Positions 46,641 through 59,829 are shown, numbered from the stretch's first letter. The stretch: DNA of 64,000 bases from Pseudocercospora fijiensis CIRAD86 (GCF_000340215.1 NW_006921548.1:764494-828493), one strand, 5' to 3'. The notes: generated by a model not told the origin, from the sequence alone. A program made the numbers and translations.

Positions 46641-46723
46641 TAGCTACCTAGAAAGTACCGACAAGTCCTATAAGCTAGCTACTATACTATAAAGTAATAT
46701 CGGATTTAAGTTGCCTTAGTAGT

Positions 46724-46930
46724 AGGTCGCCTAGGTCGCCTAGGTCGCCTAGGACGCCTAGTACGCCTAGGACGCCTAGTACGCTTAGAATGCCTAGGTC
46801 GCCTAGGTCGCCTAGAACGCCTAGTACGCCTAGGACGCCTAGTACGCCTAGGACGCCTAGTACGCCTAGGTCGCCTAGGACGCCTAGTACGCCTAGGACG
46901 CCTAGTACGCCTAGGACGCCTAGTACGCCG
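46724..46930 (+). repeat. 9-bp tandem repeat, about 22-23 units
   Basis: Units gtcgcctag, gacgcctag and tacgcctag; the second and third types alternate through much of the array. The period is three codons, so it may once have coded a (Ala-Gln-X) repeat (gcc cag xxc) before C-to-T change, but no flanking frame supports this. Confidence 0.93.
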
Positions 46931-47526
46931 CCTATTTAGCCGTATAACGTAACATCTTAGGGACTCCCGCGGAGGCCGTATATAGTAGAATAATACGTTA
47001 TATATTAATATACAAACGACGGGACTATACTAAACTATATATACGTATATACGGACGATAGTAAGCGAGATATATAGAGTCGTAGGATAGATCCGAGTAG
47101 TAGGAAGGAACCGGAAGATAGGGAAGAGCTAGGAGAAATATATTTACTTAAGAGCGGTTAAACGAGTTCGTATACGCGCGCCGCGCAAGTTAGCTAGGAA
47201 ATAAAGGCGCTACGAGATAGCGGACAAGCGGGATACGCGCGCGCGCTTAGCGCGTAAGGAAGGACCTAAAGGTAGAGGTTTACTAAGAAGCTAGCAAGTA
47301 GGATATACGTACTTACGCTTACGCGTCGGACGCGCTAGACAGCCGTAAGGCGGAATACTAAGGAAGGGGCTCTTTTTCTAAGGTACCCTTCTTCCTTTCT
47401 TCGTAGTTCGTCTTATATAGATAGTAGCTATATTAATTTAGTACTCCCTTTAGTTTAGTTTAAAGTTTCGTATATATTCTTACTACTTAGCTACTAACCC
47501 TTATACTTTCGTTAATAAGATATTAT
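46931..47526. other. insert between two parts of a minisatellite; possible solo LTR
   Basis: No gene. It has a different composition from its flanks (purine-rich aaggaaccggaagatagggaagag, GC-rich cgcgcgcgcttagcgcg) and splits two stretches of the same 24-bp repeat, so it may be an inserted solo LTR. I could not find matching ends or a target duplication. Confidence 0.35.
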
Positions 47527-47720
47527 ATTCGGGATGCGGCTCGCTTTCGCCTTCGGGATACGGCTCGCTTTTGCCTTCGGGATACGGCTCGCTTTCGCCT
47601 TTAGGATACGGCTCGCTCTCGGGATACGGCTCGCCCCCGGATTTCGGGAAGCGGCTCGCCCCCGGATTTCGGGAAGCGGCTCGCTCTCGGGTATCGGAAA
47701 GTAGGGCTTACCTCGGTATT
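47527..47720 (+). repeat. 24-bp minisatellite, second block
   Basis: Tandem ttcgggatacggctcgcttt-like units, some shortened. It is closely related to 46,110-46,640 but with fewer RIP changes. The short open frame over it is an artefact. Confidence 0.85.
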
Positions 47721-48240
47721 CGGCCCGCTCTCGGATATATCTCGGGTCCGGCTCCGACTTGGTTAATTTCGGACTAGATCCTAGAGCTAAACATTCTAGT
47801 GTTACAATGTTCGAGTATATAGCGTAGGCGCGGCCATACGTCCTCTAAATACTAAATAGGGACATTAGAATATTTGTACTAAAACGTTTACTTTCTATTA
47901 GTAGACCTCGCCTACGGCCGTAGAATTCGCCCGTAGCCGTTTCTTCTCGTTGCCCCTAAGAGTCGGTTATATACCTACGTATTGTTTATATACGACTCCC
48001 TTTACGTCGCTCCTATATAAAGTTTAGATAATCTACCTTCGCGTCCTAAGTCTCGCTAATCTATCCTAGCGTAAATATAGCTACTAGACAATCTATTCTT
48101 TTTATTAGCAGCTTATTACTTTATACTATTACCTTACTATTATAGTAGATTACTAGCCCCTTTATTATATATAAGTATAGGTTTCTTCTTTACAAGTATA
48201 ACGCGCGTCTAATAGAGATATCTCGACCCGACTTAATCTT
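47721..48240. other. spacer upstream of the 48.2-kb gene
   Basis: No gene seen. Around 47,789-47,880 an acattctagtgttacaatgt stretch and a later gggacattagaatattt form imperfect inverted repeats. TATA-like stretches occur near 48,160. Confidence 0.35.
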
Positions 48241-49789
48241 ATTATCCCCGCGTAGTATAAAGATTTCCTCGTAGTATAGAAACTAACCGACGAGAACGCA
48301 ATAGCTCTTAAAGTCCTACGCGGACCTAACGAACCTAGAACTACGAAGGTAGATATACTTAGGCGTATATTCGAATAGATTAGTAATTCTATCGAGAGTA
48401 ACTCGGTTAGGGCGACTATACTCTAGCGGTACGCTCTATAGTATAAGATCTAGGAGACTAGTGCTAATCCTTTACTCCGTATATCCTAAGCCTTCGTTCG
48501 AAGCCTCGACTAGTACGGCCTAATCTATTGCGCCGTCGTCCTTAGAACATCTATAGACGCCTCCCGCCGAGTAAGCAACCGTATTATCGAAGCCGCCTAG
48601 GGCGAAGATTAGTTTACTTAAGCCTCGGAGCTTGTCCGGCTTCCGTTTAGCGCTCTACTTTTAGTACCTAAACGCATTCTCGCCGACATTGTAGCTACTA
48701 CTCGGATTAGACTTACTTTCGAAGAAGCCTATCGCTTCTAGATATAAGGTAAACGGAAGAGGCTCGCGGAAGCCTAGAACAGTCGCGTTAATAAGAGGAA
48801 GAGCGCTCTTTACGATTTTATTACCGGTAGTAATATTACCGCTATAAGAGACGCTTATAAACCGAAACCTAGTAAGGAACGCACGATATAGGCCTACCTA
48901 CCTAACATTCCTAAAGACTATATCGTTCTCTAAGGCTTTAAGACGGGGCGCAATTTACTAGCGCCGAAAAAACACCTATTACGCGCCTTACGCAAAAAAC
49001 ATCTAAGGAAACCTAGGGTTAAAGCGGGTAGTAACATACTAGTACTAGATTTATAGCTAGAAGACGATAGCGTAGAACCCGATATGCCGGCATTAGACGA
49101 CGAAGGAGGGAAAGGTACCTAGGACAATCCTCTTAACGTAGATAGAGATACGGCTTCTAATTTTCTTAATATATGCGATAGATTAGAGCTCCGTTTATAA
49201 TATCGCCGGCTTAGCCGTAGAGAAGGGATAGAAGCCTACTATACCTACTACCGTAAATAGTAGATAGACTTTACCTATACTTTGCTACCGAATATTAGAG
49301 AGCGTCTCGCTACGTTAGGCCGGCTACCGTATATATAAACTTTAATTACTCCGTTCCTACTACGTACCGTCCCTATACCTAATATATATAAATGCCAACT
49401 ATTTTACTATATAGCGAAAGATCTACCCGTTTTCTAGCTAGCAAAGTAGTCTGTATCTTACACCTTTTACTTAATCTTACGACCGCCTCGCTTAGAAGCC
49501 CGTAACCTATACGTATATAGCTCCCTACTATCCCGAGGCGGATTAGCTCGTAGCTGTATACTATCTATTCTAACCGCCTGCCCGGATTTCTAACTAGTTT
49601 ACACCTACGCTATACTAAGTTATATTTTATACGACCTTCGCCTTATTATCTTCCTATATACTATTTATAGTAGATACGGCCTATATAGAGATGCTATTAA
49701 GGTTTGGGTTAGACAATCCGCGCCTTAACTACTTTAGTCTATAAAGGAGGCGATAGATATACGTCCGTTAACGCGCTCTCGCGATTAAT
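48241..49789 (+). pseudogene. unknown protein upstream of the RecQ helicase, RIP-degraded
   Basis: A plus-strand frame of about 516 codons has only RIP-type stops. Segments: AQYKDFLVV, VLRGPNEPRTTKVDILRRIF, SFxRSLDQYGLIYCAVVLRT, FEEAYRFQIQGKRKRLAEAQ, NITAIRDAYKPKPSKERTIQ, a basic stretch (KKHLLRALRKKHLRKPRV), then GLARSCILSILTACPDF and RDAIKVWVRQSAPQLLQS. The basic clusters suggest a nuclear, nucleic-acid-binding protein, but I recognise no family. It ends about 60 bp before the TLH start in another frame, so the two are probably separate genes in tandem. Start not fixed. Confidence 0.55.
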
Positions 49790-49850
49790 ATATTATTACG
49801 ATCGAGATTATTAGGGTTATAAGAACTACTCCTAACACCTAGGGACCTAT

Positions 49851-52800
49851 ATGCCGGAAAGATACCGTTTCGAGGATTACTTCTATTATCTTCCTTAATA
49901 TCGTATTATTAAGTACGTAACTTGCCGATACGCCGTGCCCTCTTACTATTTTTACGCTTACCTTAGCCGCTAATACCGATATACTATTCCTATTACTATC
50001 CGTCGCCTTCTTATCGAAGAATTTAAGCCGTTCCCCGATATTACTATAATACCCGACTAGGTAATTTAGCCCTAGCTAACCGATAATTAAGCCCCGGAGT
50101 TCCCGCTCTACTTCGATTATTTCCGATATACTACTATCGACGAATAGGGCGAATAATATACGGCTATCTTTTACTCGCGTGCCTCGATATAAGAGTATTG
50201 TAAAACGCGATATAAGTAGACTAATACCTAGACTCGGGGCAGCAGTAGAAAAGCCCGCCTATAAGAGATACCTAATCGCCTATAGGAGAGCAATGTCTAT
50301 ATATAGTAATTCTTCTACCCTAAAGCTAGGTACGAACTCGGATAGAATCGCCTATTCTAGGTCTATCGTCGCGCTCGTATAGTACCTATTCCCTCCTTAT
50401 CGTATAACGACTAGTTTGCGTCTGCCCTAATTAAGGCCTAGGCCGATATCTAGAAGAAACTAGACGAGGATCGAAATATCGTTTACGATAGCCTAGCCTA
50501 CGTATCTGCCCTTCTTCCCTAGATTTAGTAACTCTTTATCGACCTTTACGTCGTCTTACTCTATAAAGACGAAATATAGGCCGCTATCCGCCTCCCTAAA
50601 GAAGATAATAAGCCCTATACCGTAGAAGTTATCGCTATCGCTCGCCGAGCGTTCTCTTATACGATAAGGTATTATAGCGAAAGTAGCCCCTATTTTAACC
50701 TTACTAATTCCCGTAAGCAAGCCCTCGCTAACTTTTATAATATAATATAGAAGTCCGACTATTATAAACATTTTCGCTTTCGGCGCTATAAGACCCGCTC
50801 GAGCGAACTTAAATACGCCGACGCTATACTATACGCGCTAGCATATTTTATTTGTTATATCTCCCCTAAAGTTCTATTTTTCCCTTCTATAATGTCGCCT
50901 ACTAATAAACTTAACGACGACGTCGACGCCGAAGTCGCTAGTTAAGTAAGCGATAAAGTCGACGAAAAAGTCGACTATAGCCTCGCCTAAGTAACGCCGA
51001 CCGACGAATAGCGCGAACTTTAGAATAAACTTAGCGACTGCGTCCGAAGCGGTATTACCGAGACGGAAGAACTAGAACTATATCCTCTTATTTCCTAGTT
51101 ATTACTCTCCCTATTCTAGTACCTAATTAGTAGTCGTCGGTTCTACTCCCTACTCCTTAGCTACCTCGCCCTTTATGCGGTATAACCGCATTCGGGCGTA
51201 TAGCGGGAGCCGAACGACTTTAATTACTATCTCTCCGCTATTGTTTAGATAGGGCAACTCCTTGTATTTAACTACTCCTAGCGTTATAACTAGGGCTTCG
51301 ACCGTAACGACGAAGTTTTAAAGGCTATTAAGTATAAGATAGAGTTACTCTTTACGCGAGAGACCGCTATCCGAGAAATTGTCCGCTAGCGTAGTGCCCT
51401 CTTCGCCTTTACTAGCAACTATATATCGACTAATTAGGCTATCTAGGCCGCCGACGGTAAATCCGTTTAATTTAGGGACGTCGTACTACGAGTTATAGAC
51501 CTAACTACCCTACTCGAGTATTGCTATCGATAGGCGTATAAGATCCTACGGCGCGACCTCCTTTTCGGACTCCCGTATAACTCTATCCCCCTTACCGACC
51601 TTTATAACCGCTTCGAAGAAACTACCGTCTACTTTAGCTTCCTCTAGGACAAGCGTAATACTACTATCGTCGACCTAGCTCGGACGTTCGTTATTAACGC
51701 TATCGCTAGTAATCCGGCTTTATTGTATTTATACTTAGAGGCCGGTTTAGATACACTCCGCCTTAGCTCGGCAGTCGGCGCGTATAAGTATTGCGTCTAA
51801 GAGTTTCTTTAGCTACTTAGCGTCCTTATATTTATTAGTAGCGGTTAGCCCGCCCGCGAACCCGAATTCTTCTCGGCGATATAGCGTAATACTTAGTCGG
51901 TCCGCTCTATTACTATCCGAGATAGATACGTTATAATTTACCTAACCTATACTAAGCTCCGCTAGAAGCTAAATAATAAATAAAACGTCCGCTTCCTATT
52001 TAAGCTCGGCCGCCTACTTGTCGATTACCTTATATATATTTAACTATTTCGCGAGCTCTACTAGTATTAATCTAACCCCGGGTAGGTACTTAGTCCTTTC
52101 CTCTAGTCTAAGGACAACCTCGTCTAGTCGGATAATACTATAACCCGATACCTTCGTCGATAGACCGTAGCCGCTAGCCTACCCGCCTTCGGTATTAGCG
52201 AGTAGCGTTACTTCTCCGTCGCTATCGTTAAGAAATTCTTTAGTAAGTTCGTAGGCTTCGATTAATCGGACATAGACGACGAAGACGACGAGGTCGACGA
52301 TATAGAGGCAGCTATAGCTAGGTAGCGTAACTATAGTCTCTATACCGCTAACATTTTATATACTAACGCTAATCTATTCGCCGCGTCGTCTAACTTATAG
52401 GATAGCTTAATCTAAGGCGGGTACCGCGCGTCTCGTATCTAGTCGAACTTCCTCTAGCTTCCTACCGCTATTACTCGCTACTAGGGGACCTAGCCGTCGC
52501 TAGGTAGCTCTATTAGCAACCTCTTAGTACTCGAGAATAGTAGTCTCGCCCCCGTCTTTACTCTCGATAAAGCCCTATAGTACGCGCGCGAAATTATATA
52601 AAACCTGCGGCTATAGTAGAAGAGCGAGGGTTAAGCGACCGCTATACGATAGATCCTCTCCCTCGAGGCCCGACTACTCGTCGTCCTCGGTACTAGCGCT
52701 AGTAAGAGTCTCCTCTTTATAGTTCCTTACTATATAAAAGGTACGCGGACTACTATACTTATCCTTCCTCTAGTTACTCTATAAGTTAATATACTTACCC

Positions 52801-54800
52801 GACTTAAAGCCGCTAAAGTGTCCTACGTAGTATAGCAACTAGGAATAGAGCGCCCCGCTTCCTTTATCCTAGTTAGCGCTAAGGCTGCCTACTCTACCTA
52901 ATTTATTATATATATACGGCGTCTCGGGATCTAGAACTAGCTCGATTGTATCTTCGTCGACAAGTGCTATTTAACCGTAACCGCGTTGCCGTACCGCTCT
53001 ATCTTTCGCTAATTTAGCTATCTCGGGTCGATTAGTACCTAGGTCGTCTACCTAACCGCTACTCTACTACTATTAATAGAACCTAAATTCCTATAGCGTA
53101 ACGTTATCGCCTAGCCTATAATAGTACGGCGGAGTACTAATCGCGCTAATATTATATATTGTATTTCCTTATACTAGTAGGTATAGTTACTACTTATAGC
53201 TATACGACTTATTAGGAAGTAATCTAGGGCGAGTATATTCGTACCCGGCGATCGCGTCCTAGTATTCGTATATAGTCTCGACTACGCCGAGTAGCTAGCG
53301 AGGGAAATTAATTGCTCGTGCTTTACCGCCGCTAGTAGAACTACTAGCGAGAAAGAACAGCTACTCGACGCCTAGCTTAATAGTACCGACAATCTATTTC
53401 TTATCGCTACTCCTACGCTTAGCGAAGGATTCGACGTACTACGTATCCGGGTTATTGTCTACGTCGGCCTCCTACTCTTACTAACATTATTCGTATAATA
53501 GTCCGGTCGCGTTAGGCGAGATAGAAAGCTAGTACTATCTTACCTCCTACTACTAACCGAACTAACTATACTAGTAACGGTCGACTAGAGTAAGCTTAGC
53601 TTCGATTAATACCCTTACGTAGATAACGTTAGCTATATATAGTAGCGCGAGAGGCAAGCTATATAGTAATATGCTCGTATAGGTAAATGTTTGCGTCTAA
53701 TTATATCTAATTACCTCGATAGTCCCTAATTCCGCTTAATGTATATATCTAACCTAGACGATAGTAACGAGCTCTACTAACGATATATATACCGACTAGT
53801 ACCGCCTCTAACCTAGCCCGAAACGCCGTAGGCTTAGGCGATCCGTCGGTAGACCGCCTATTTCTAGCGTATCTAGCAAAACGAAGCTAGTAGTATAATG
53901 TAGTTCGACCGCAACCTCGCCGTTATCTAACAACTATATACTATCTGCCGCTTCGTTAATCCCCGCCTCCCTATATACTAATTCTCTTAATGCCTACGCG
54001 CTAACTTCGTAGTTGCGAAGAAGAGGCAAGCGCTCTAGACTAAGCCGATCGAGAGGTACTATACCTACTTCTACTACTATTTCCCTTTTACTATATGCTA
54101 GGAATATAGCAAGCAAACACGGAGTTATTAACGGCTAGACGTTATATAGCTAGTCGCTATCGGCGTATTCTAGTCGCTATAGATAGGTCCTACTTAGATC
54201 CGGGATAAATTCTAGTACTAATTTGAAACGCTAGAGGAATACCTCTAGTAGATAACTTAGAGCACTATATAGGATAGAGAAAAGGCTATCTAAGGTGTTC
54301 GTCTCTGCGCTATCGCTATCGAGTACGTTCTAGCTAGGAACGTTAAACTAGATCCGGTACCCGCTAATAACTATATAGAGTAGGAATTCTAGACGCTAAC
54401 TATTTCGCTAGCTAGAAAAAAAAACAACAATATACCGGTCGTACTATTTACTTTTCCGTCTAGCGAAATAGTCGGTACGTAGCTATATTATCGCTATATT
54501 AACTCGGCAGTTAGGCGGGAGTAATAGTCTCTAATCTACTAACGATATTATTATACTAGTATTCTTATTAAATTAATAACGCTATAGCGTCGCTACGCTC
54601 GTACGCTATAGTATAAGATATCTACCGACGTTAGAAGTAGAGTATATAACTAAACAGTTATAGCTAGTATTTACCTATATCGCTAGACCGTTTAAGTTAA
54701 ATATAGATAGAGCGTAGTTAGTCGAGATCTAATATATAAACTATCTATAAACCGAACTACTATTACTCGATATATTCTACTCTCTCTATCCTTACCCTAA
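49851..54800 (+). pseudogene. telomere-linked RecQ-type helicase (TLH-like), RIP-degraded
   Basis: One frame from ATG 49,851 (MPERYRFEDYFYYLPQYRII) to about 54,800, some 1,650 codons with no indel. The N-terminal part matches the zinc-finger-like OrsD/DUF3505 type of TLH proteins: YVTCRYAVPSYYF and, after a gap, LYFDYFRY ... YC. A central region contains VGRLLVDYLIYIQLF-like text and an acidic patch (SDIDDEDDEVDDIEAA). The RecQ domain has LVVLGTSASKSLLFIVPYY (motif I; GTSASKS at 52,689-52,709), TTILILPLVTLQV, CIFVDKCYLTV (motif II), VVYLTATLL (motif III), IFVPGDRVLVFVYS, IATPTLSEGFDVLRIRVIV and QSGRVRRDRKLVLSYLL (motif VI). A Cys-containing tail (GKCLRLIISNYLDSPQFRLM) follows. TLH genes mark subtelomeres in many fungi. 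RIP and perhaps earlier drift changed the P-loop. Confidence 0.85.
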
Positions 54801-55286
54801 CCGCCTCCTCGTCGCCTTTCGCCTACGTCGTATATTAATCTGCCGACGATAATATACTAATAGTATCGTCGCCCTTTGTTAAAGTATTTCCGCCTATAGA
54901 CTTGTTATCTCTACTACTATCTCTACGATCTGTTCCTCTAGTATCTCTATACTTAGCTGCTTCTTATTTATTGTTCGCCCGTATACTAGCTAGCTAGCTA
55001 ATAAATCTTCCTCTACGCTCCTCCTCCCGCTTACTCCCTATTTATCGTAGCCTTCGCCTAGTCCGCCTATTCCTCCCTCGTTAACCTCTATTATACCCTT
55101 ACTTAATCTACCTATTACTCTCTCGTTAACTTCTATTATACCCTTACCTACTATTATATTACTACCTACTAGTATACTATCTACCTAATCGCTAGGCCTA
55201 TTAACCTGCGCCTACGTCGCTAACTTATCTAGTCGCTATTCCCCTATTTCTATCCTATAATAGTATATTTCCTATGCAAATAAAAA
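54801..55286 (+). other. possible low-complexity tail of the TLH frame
   Basis: The TLH frame continues with only RIP-type stops to taa at 55,284-55,286. It is very rich in Tyr, Leu, Pro and Ser (for example SLVNLYYTLT, then SLVNFYYTLT, an internal repeat). It may be coding C-terminus or 3' sequence. Confidence 0.35.
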
Positions 55287-56577
55287 CGCTATATATTCTA
55301 CGTAATGTAACTATTTCTCTTCCGCCGAGAAGCTCGCCTAGTTATACTATAGAAGTAGTAGCGGTCGCTCGTACAACTATCGTCGTATTAATATTCTATC
55401 GCAATACTCGGCTATATTACCGGTCGCTAGCGCCGGCTCGGTATAACTCGCTAATATTTAGTAGTCGGCTATCTCGGCAGTCTTACTCGTATCTGCGCGA
55501 CGGCTAGCCGTAGAGAGAAGTTTCGGAATAGCGACGTGCTCGAGCAGTTTAGTAGGCGAAATCGGATAAAGGTAGGATATAGATAACCTCTAGAACCGAC
55601 GTCCTCTTATATCTTTCCTTGCTATATATATTAGACTACCTACCGTATCGCTACTTTATCTATTATTATAGCCGATCCTACCTTACGTCCTACTAGAACC
55701 GTACGTAAACTCGATTAAATTTTACCGTACCGCTCGTACCTACGCGTCCGCCTCTACTTATTATATGCTATTTCTTTTGCAATATACTGTTCGTCTACGT
55801 ACTCTCTCTAGTATACTCGAATAGCGCGGTTATACTGTACCGTATTTCGATCTAGGCGTCGTATTTGAAATCCGCGTATATAAGTTAGGTTTGATTTAAT
55901 GTTTCCTCGTACGTCGTCGTATATTATCTATCGTAATCTCTTATGTTCCCTCTAGCCCTTACTATTACTTAGGGGTCGAGCGCTAATACTATAGCTCTCT
56001 CGCCTCGTATTTATACGTACTATCGACGGCAGCTAATAAAGTGCTACTTATCCGGGTTATTTCTTACTACCGGTATCTACTTTATACCTATTATCCTAGC
56101 GAGTACGCTAATACCCCGACCGATCGACGTACTAGCTTAGTTTCTATACTATCGTACTAACTATAGGCCTCCTCTAGTAGTTAGGTTAGATCTCGCTAGT
56201 AGAGGACATACTCGGTTAAGTCGGATTATACCCTATATAACTTAAACGTAGGTATACTTACTAGACAATCTACCGGTTTTTCCCTATCTCGCGATATCCG
56301 TATTAAAATACTAGAACCTATCGGTAAAGGAGTCGGCTAGATCGAGTATTATTAGACATAAGCTATTTATAGAGATCTTATACGTTAACCTGCTTATATA
56401 TATAGTATAGTCGATACTACGCCGCAGTGCCGCTAAATATCGCTAGCTACGTATAGGAGGTAAATGTATATAGTTATAGTACTACCCGAATTTCTATATC
56501 TAGCACTTCTATCGTACGAGACTTAGGCGTTATATAACCTAGGGCTAATCTACTAAACGACGATTAGATACGAACTA

Positions 56578-56640
56578 GTTTGCTAGGCGGCAAACTATAT
56601 TGTCTATATTACTTTTGCTAGCTAGCAAAATAGTTAGCAC
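56578..56640 (+). repeat. second-family palindrome pair
   Basis: agtttgctaggcggcaaact followed 17 bp later by cttttgctagctagcaaaat, then gttagcac. Confidence 0.8.
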
Positions 56641-57427
56641 TCTCGTATTATAATTGCGGTTATAGCAGATACGTCTACTAGCTATAGGTCGCAGTATAGC
56701 AACGCTACTAAGGCTCGAACCCTAATTGCGCTATCTATCCCTAGATACAGCTCGACTATTATACCTCGCCGACTAGCTTTTATCGTATATCGTCTATTAG
56801 GACGTCCGGTATACTATCTATACCGTTATCGTAGCCTTAGCTATCTTAGTCTAGTATATTCTTGCTTACCTAGTAGTCTACTATTATCTAATCCGGCTAT
56901 TGTTAAGGTAATCCGATATATCCTTACGTTATAATACTAACGGACCCGTATACGGACTTGTTAGGCTATATACTAGTTTATATATAGTTATTATATACGC
57001 AATAAAATACTACGATTAACTCGGTTAGTATTCGGTTCTTGAAACTGTTAACTCGTAATATCGTAGAATAGATAGCAGTTAGTTCGTCTACCCGGGATAT
57101 ACGTCCGAAATTATAGTATATTTTCGAACGACTACAATTCTCGAAAACTAATTTCTCCCCCGATCGATTAGACAATAACGCCCTAATCTAACGACATCTT
57201 TTATTATTTATCTACCCGAATATAAACCTACTATAACCGAGACAGTCCGAGTAAATTAGTAACCTTACCGCCGCTAAGATTTACCCTAATCGTTGCTAAC
57301 CCTCGGGTCTAGCTTACTTACGTATTACGCTCCGTATACTAACGGCGTTTTCTAGGGCAGGTTTTATAGGTTACCTCCTCCTACTATCGTGTATTATATA
57401 GTAAATTATTAATAGTATAATGCTAAC

Positions 57428-57490
57428 TGTTTTGCCGCCTAGCAAACTGCCGGGCTATTGTCTATTTTCCTAGCTAGTAAAACGGTTAGT
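57428..57490 (+). repeat. second-family palindrome pair
   Basis: gttttgccgcctagcaaac followed by ttttcctagctagtaaaac and gttagtac; same layout as 56,578-56,640. Confidence 0.8.
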
Positions 57491-57662
57491 ACTCTTATAT
57501 AGTCGCATTTATTATCCTATAGTTTAACGGGTTAGGGAAATACGAGGCGGTCTATATTACTTAACTACTATATCTACTTAGAGACGGTAGTATATATACA
57601 TCGAATGCATTACGTATACTATGCTTAGTATAGGCTTATATATACTCTAGCCTATCGATATA

Positions 57663-58990
57663 TTATAGTTGCCCCGCCTAGAATAGATCTATCGTCTCTA
57701 GTATTTCCGAGATACCGCCCCGCGTAGCCTCGAGCTATGCGGCTACTCTAATACGTATACTGTCTCGTATTCTCTAGCCTTCCTCCTATACTGTACTTAC
57801 TATTCGATTAGCGTTAGATATCCTATCTAATAATAAAGGTGTATACTCGTCGCGAATATAGTCGATTAAATCTTTATCCCTAAACTTAAGTTCTAGGACC
57901 TCCTTTACCTCCCCTAATGCTTTATCGAGGTTAGCTATACTATATGCGTCTAGTAGCTTACAGTATGCCGCCTCTAGAACCGGAATTACCTTAATAGTAA
58001 GATCTACTAAATCCTATTATATAGGTAGCCCTACTACTCGGCGTAGTAATCGGATACTATTTACTATTAATAAGTAGTCTAGGTACTATTTCGCCTAGTA
58101 TAGGATCGCGTCGGGAAAGTACTCCTACTATACGCTCTTAATTAATATTGTCGTCGTCGTATAGAGTATTAATAGTAGATCGTCTAGATACGTATCTAGT
58201 AGTATTAACTTTATATACTACGCGGCTAGATAATACCTATTTACGGTCGGGCAGTCTATTCGTATTACCGCTATCGTAACCGCTATCCTATCGATAACAA
58301 AGCCTACTAGATATATACGGTACCTACTACTATCCGGTTTTACGAATGTGTTATCTACGATTAACGTTCTATCGCCCTCGGTATATAGCTCTAAAAGCTC
58401 GGGATAGGCGACGACTAGGTACTTAAACCTATCCTTTACCGTCTCCGGTTATATATAAAAGCCCGCGTATCTTAGTATATTTAGTTCTATACCCGCGGTC
58501 GAATAGTCCGGCCGTTTAATTTTCTTTATCTCTAGTAGCTACGAGATATCCTCGATAACCTTATCTGCTTGTTTTTTATTTAACCCCGCGTACCGATATA
58601 CTAACCTAGCTACTGCTTTATATACTTCTATCGAACGACCCTAGGTATATATTATTATAAACTGCATCCTAATTCGCTAGTACGCCTCCCGCGTACTATA
58701 CTACTCTAGGTCTACTCGGTCGCTCTCGCCGTAGTTATAACGCGTATTAGATTAGTCTATTATCTACTTGCCCGGGATCTATTTGTACCTCCCCTCGGCC
58801 CCTATTATCTCTACAATCCCTCGCTATAAATACGTATCTTCTCTATCTCTACCGTCGCCGTACCGGTACGTTATACGAGTTTGTTAACCTAATATATTAA
58901 TATCGCACTTGCTTTTTATAATACTAAATCCCCTCCGCTTCGCCTATCTATATATAAACTATTCGGCCGCCTAGAATAACGGGAATTAAT
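57663..58990 (-). pseudogene. unknown protein, possibly Mutator-like transposase fragment
   Basis: The minus-strand frame has about 440 codons and RIP-type stops only. It begins near AAEQFIYRQAKRRGFSIIKS and continues TYRYGDGRDREDTYLQRGIV, a middle part MQFIIIYTQGRSIEVYKAVA and NKKQADKVIEDISQLL, then LYTEGDRTLIVDNTFVKPDS and YLVGFVIDRIAVTIAVIRID, and a helical C-terminus (ALGEVKEVLELKFRDKDLID). The GF(S)I start and the later D(N)TF ... Y ... L(V)GF order recall FAR1/MULE-type transposases, but this is weak. The frame may begin further upstream (to about 59,160). It is the only minus-strand gene on this side of the window. Confidence 0.5.
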
Positions 58991-59829
58991 GCCCGTAGAT
59001 CCGATCTAGTAGCCTATACGCCCCTATTAGACGCTCGTATCGCGCCCTAGTATTATCTATCCTACTATCCTTACCGCGAACTCGTACTAGAGCGCTAGGC
59101 AATCTTGTAATTATTAGATGTCGCTAGATAGCGGCGCTCCTCTCGCGATATATCTCCTCTAATAACTTCTCTCGCCCTCTTACGCCTCCGCCTAAGCGCT
59201 AACGATCCTATTCGCGAACGGCGTATTCGATATCGAGCAGTATAAAGTAGTCGTCGGTTATACTCCGTAATAGGAACTACGACAGACTTATTATCGCTTC
59301 TAGTATAACTGCCCGATTGTCGCGTATAACTACTATGCGGTATAGACGATCTATACTACCGTATCTAATACTTACTCGGCTAAGGGGAAACTCTATCCCC
59401 CCCTATAAACGGAATCGGCCTCGCTATTAAACTTAAAGACTAGTTACATTCCCTTCCCCTTCTATAGCGCGTAACTTATACTGTATCTATATATCTACGC
59501 TACTATCCGCCCTAATAGATACATCCTTACCTAAACTACCTATTATAGGAGATTACTATATCCTATATATATATCTATCTCGCGCGTATAATGCTCGGTC
59601 GAAGACTCGACCCTCTTTCCTACCTTTATCCTATCTCGCCCGTTTCTACGTAGTATATCTCCTATAGCTTATCGTATACATTAACTAATAATACGGCCGG
59701 TACTATTACGTACTATTGCGCCGACCGCCCTATACCTACTAACGCGCCCTACAATCTCGTAATTAATAATGCTAACTATTATTCTACCTAGCAAAACGGC
59801 TAGTATTGCCTTAGGTATCCGCTACCGCG
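58991..59829. other. degenerate sequence, no confident gene
   Basis: The left part may be the 5' end of the minus-strand frame (RKRARERLLEEIYREERRY). The rest shows nothing I can name apart from one second-family palindrome at about 59,780-59,805. Confidence 0.3.

Larger units (their letters stand above)
55287..57662. other. no confident gene; holds second-family palindromes
   Basis: The plus strand around 55,300-55,600 reads through with a basic SRQSYSYLRDGQPQREVSEQ segment, but no family is supported. The rest is degenerate. Palindrome pairs of the ttttgctagctagcaaaa type lie at 56,578-56,640 and 57,428-57,490. Confidence 0.4.

Noticed and set aside
46931..47526. Complete solo LTR
   Set aside because: No matching TG...CA-type ends or target duplication could be found, so only the possibility is noted.
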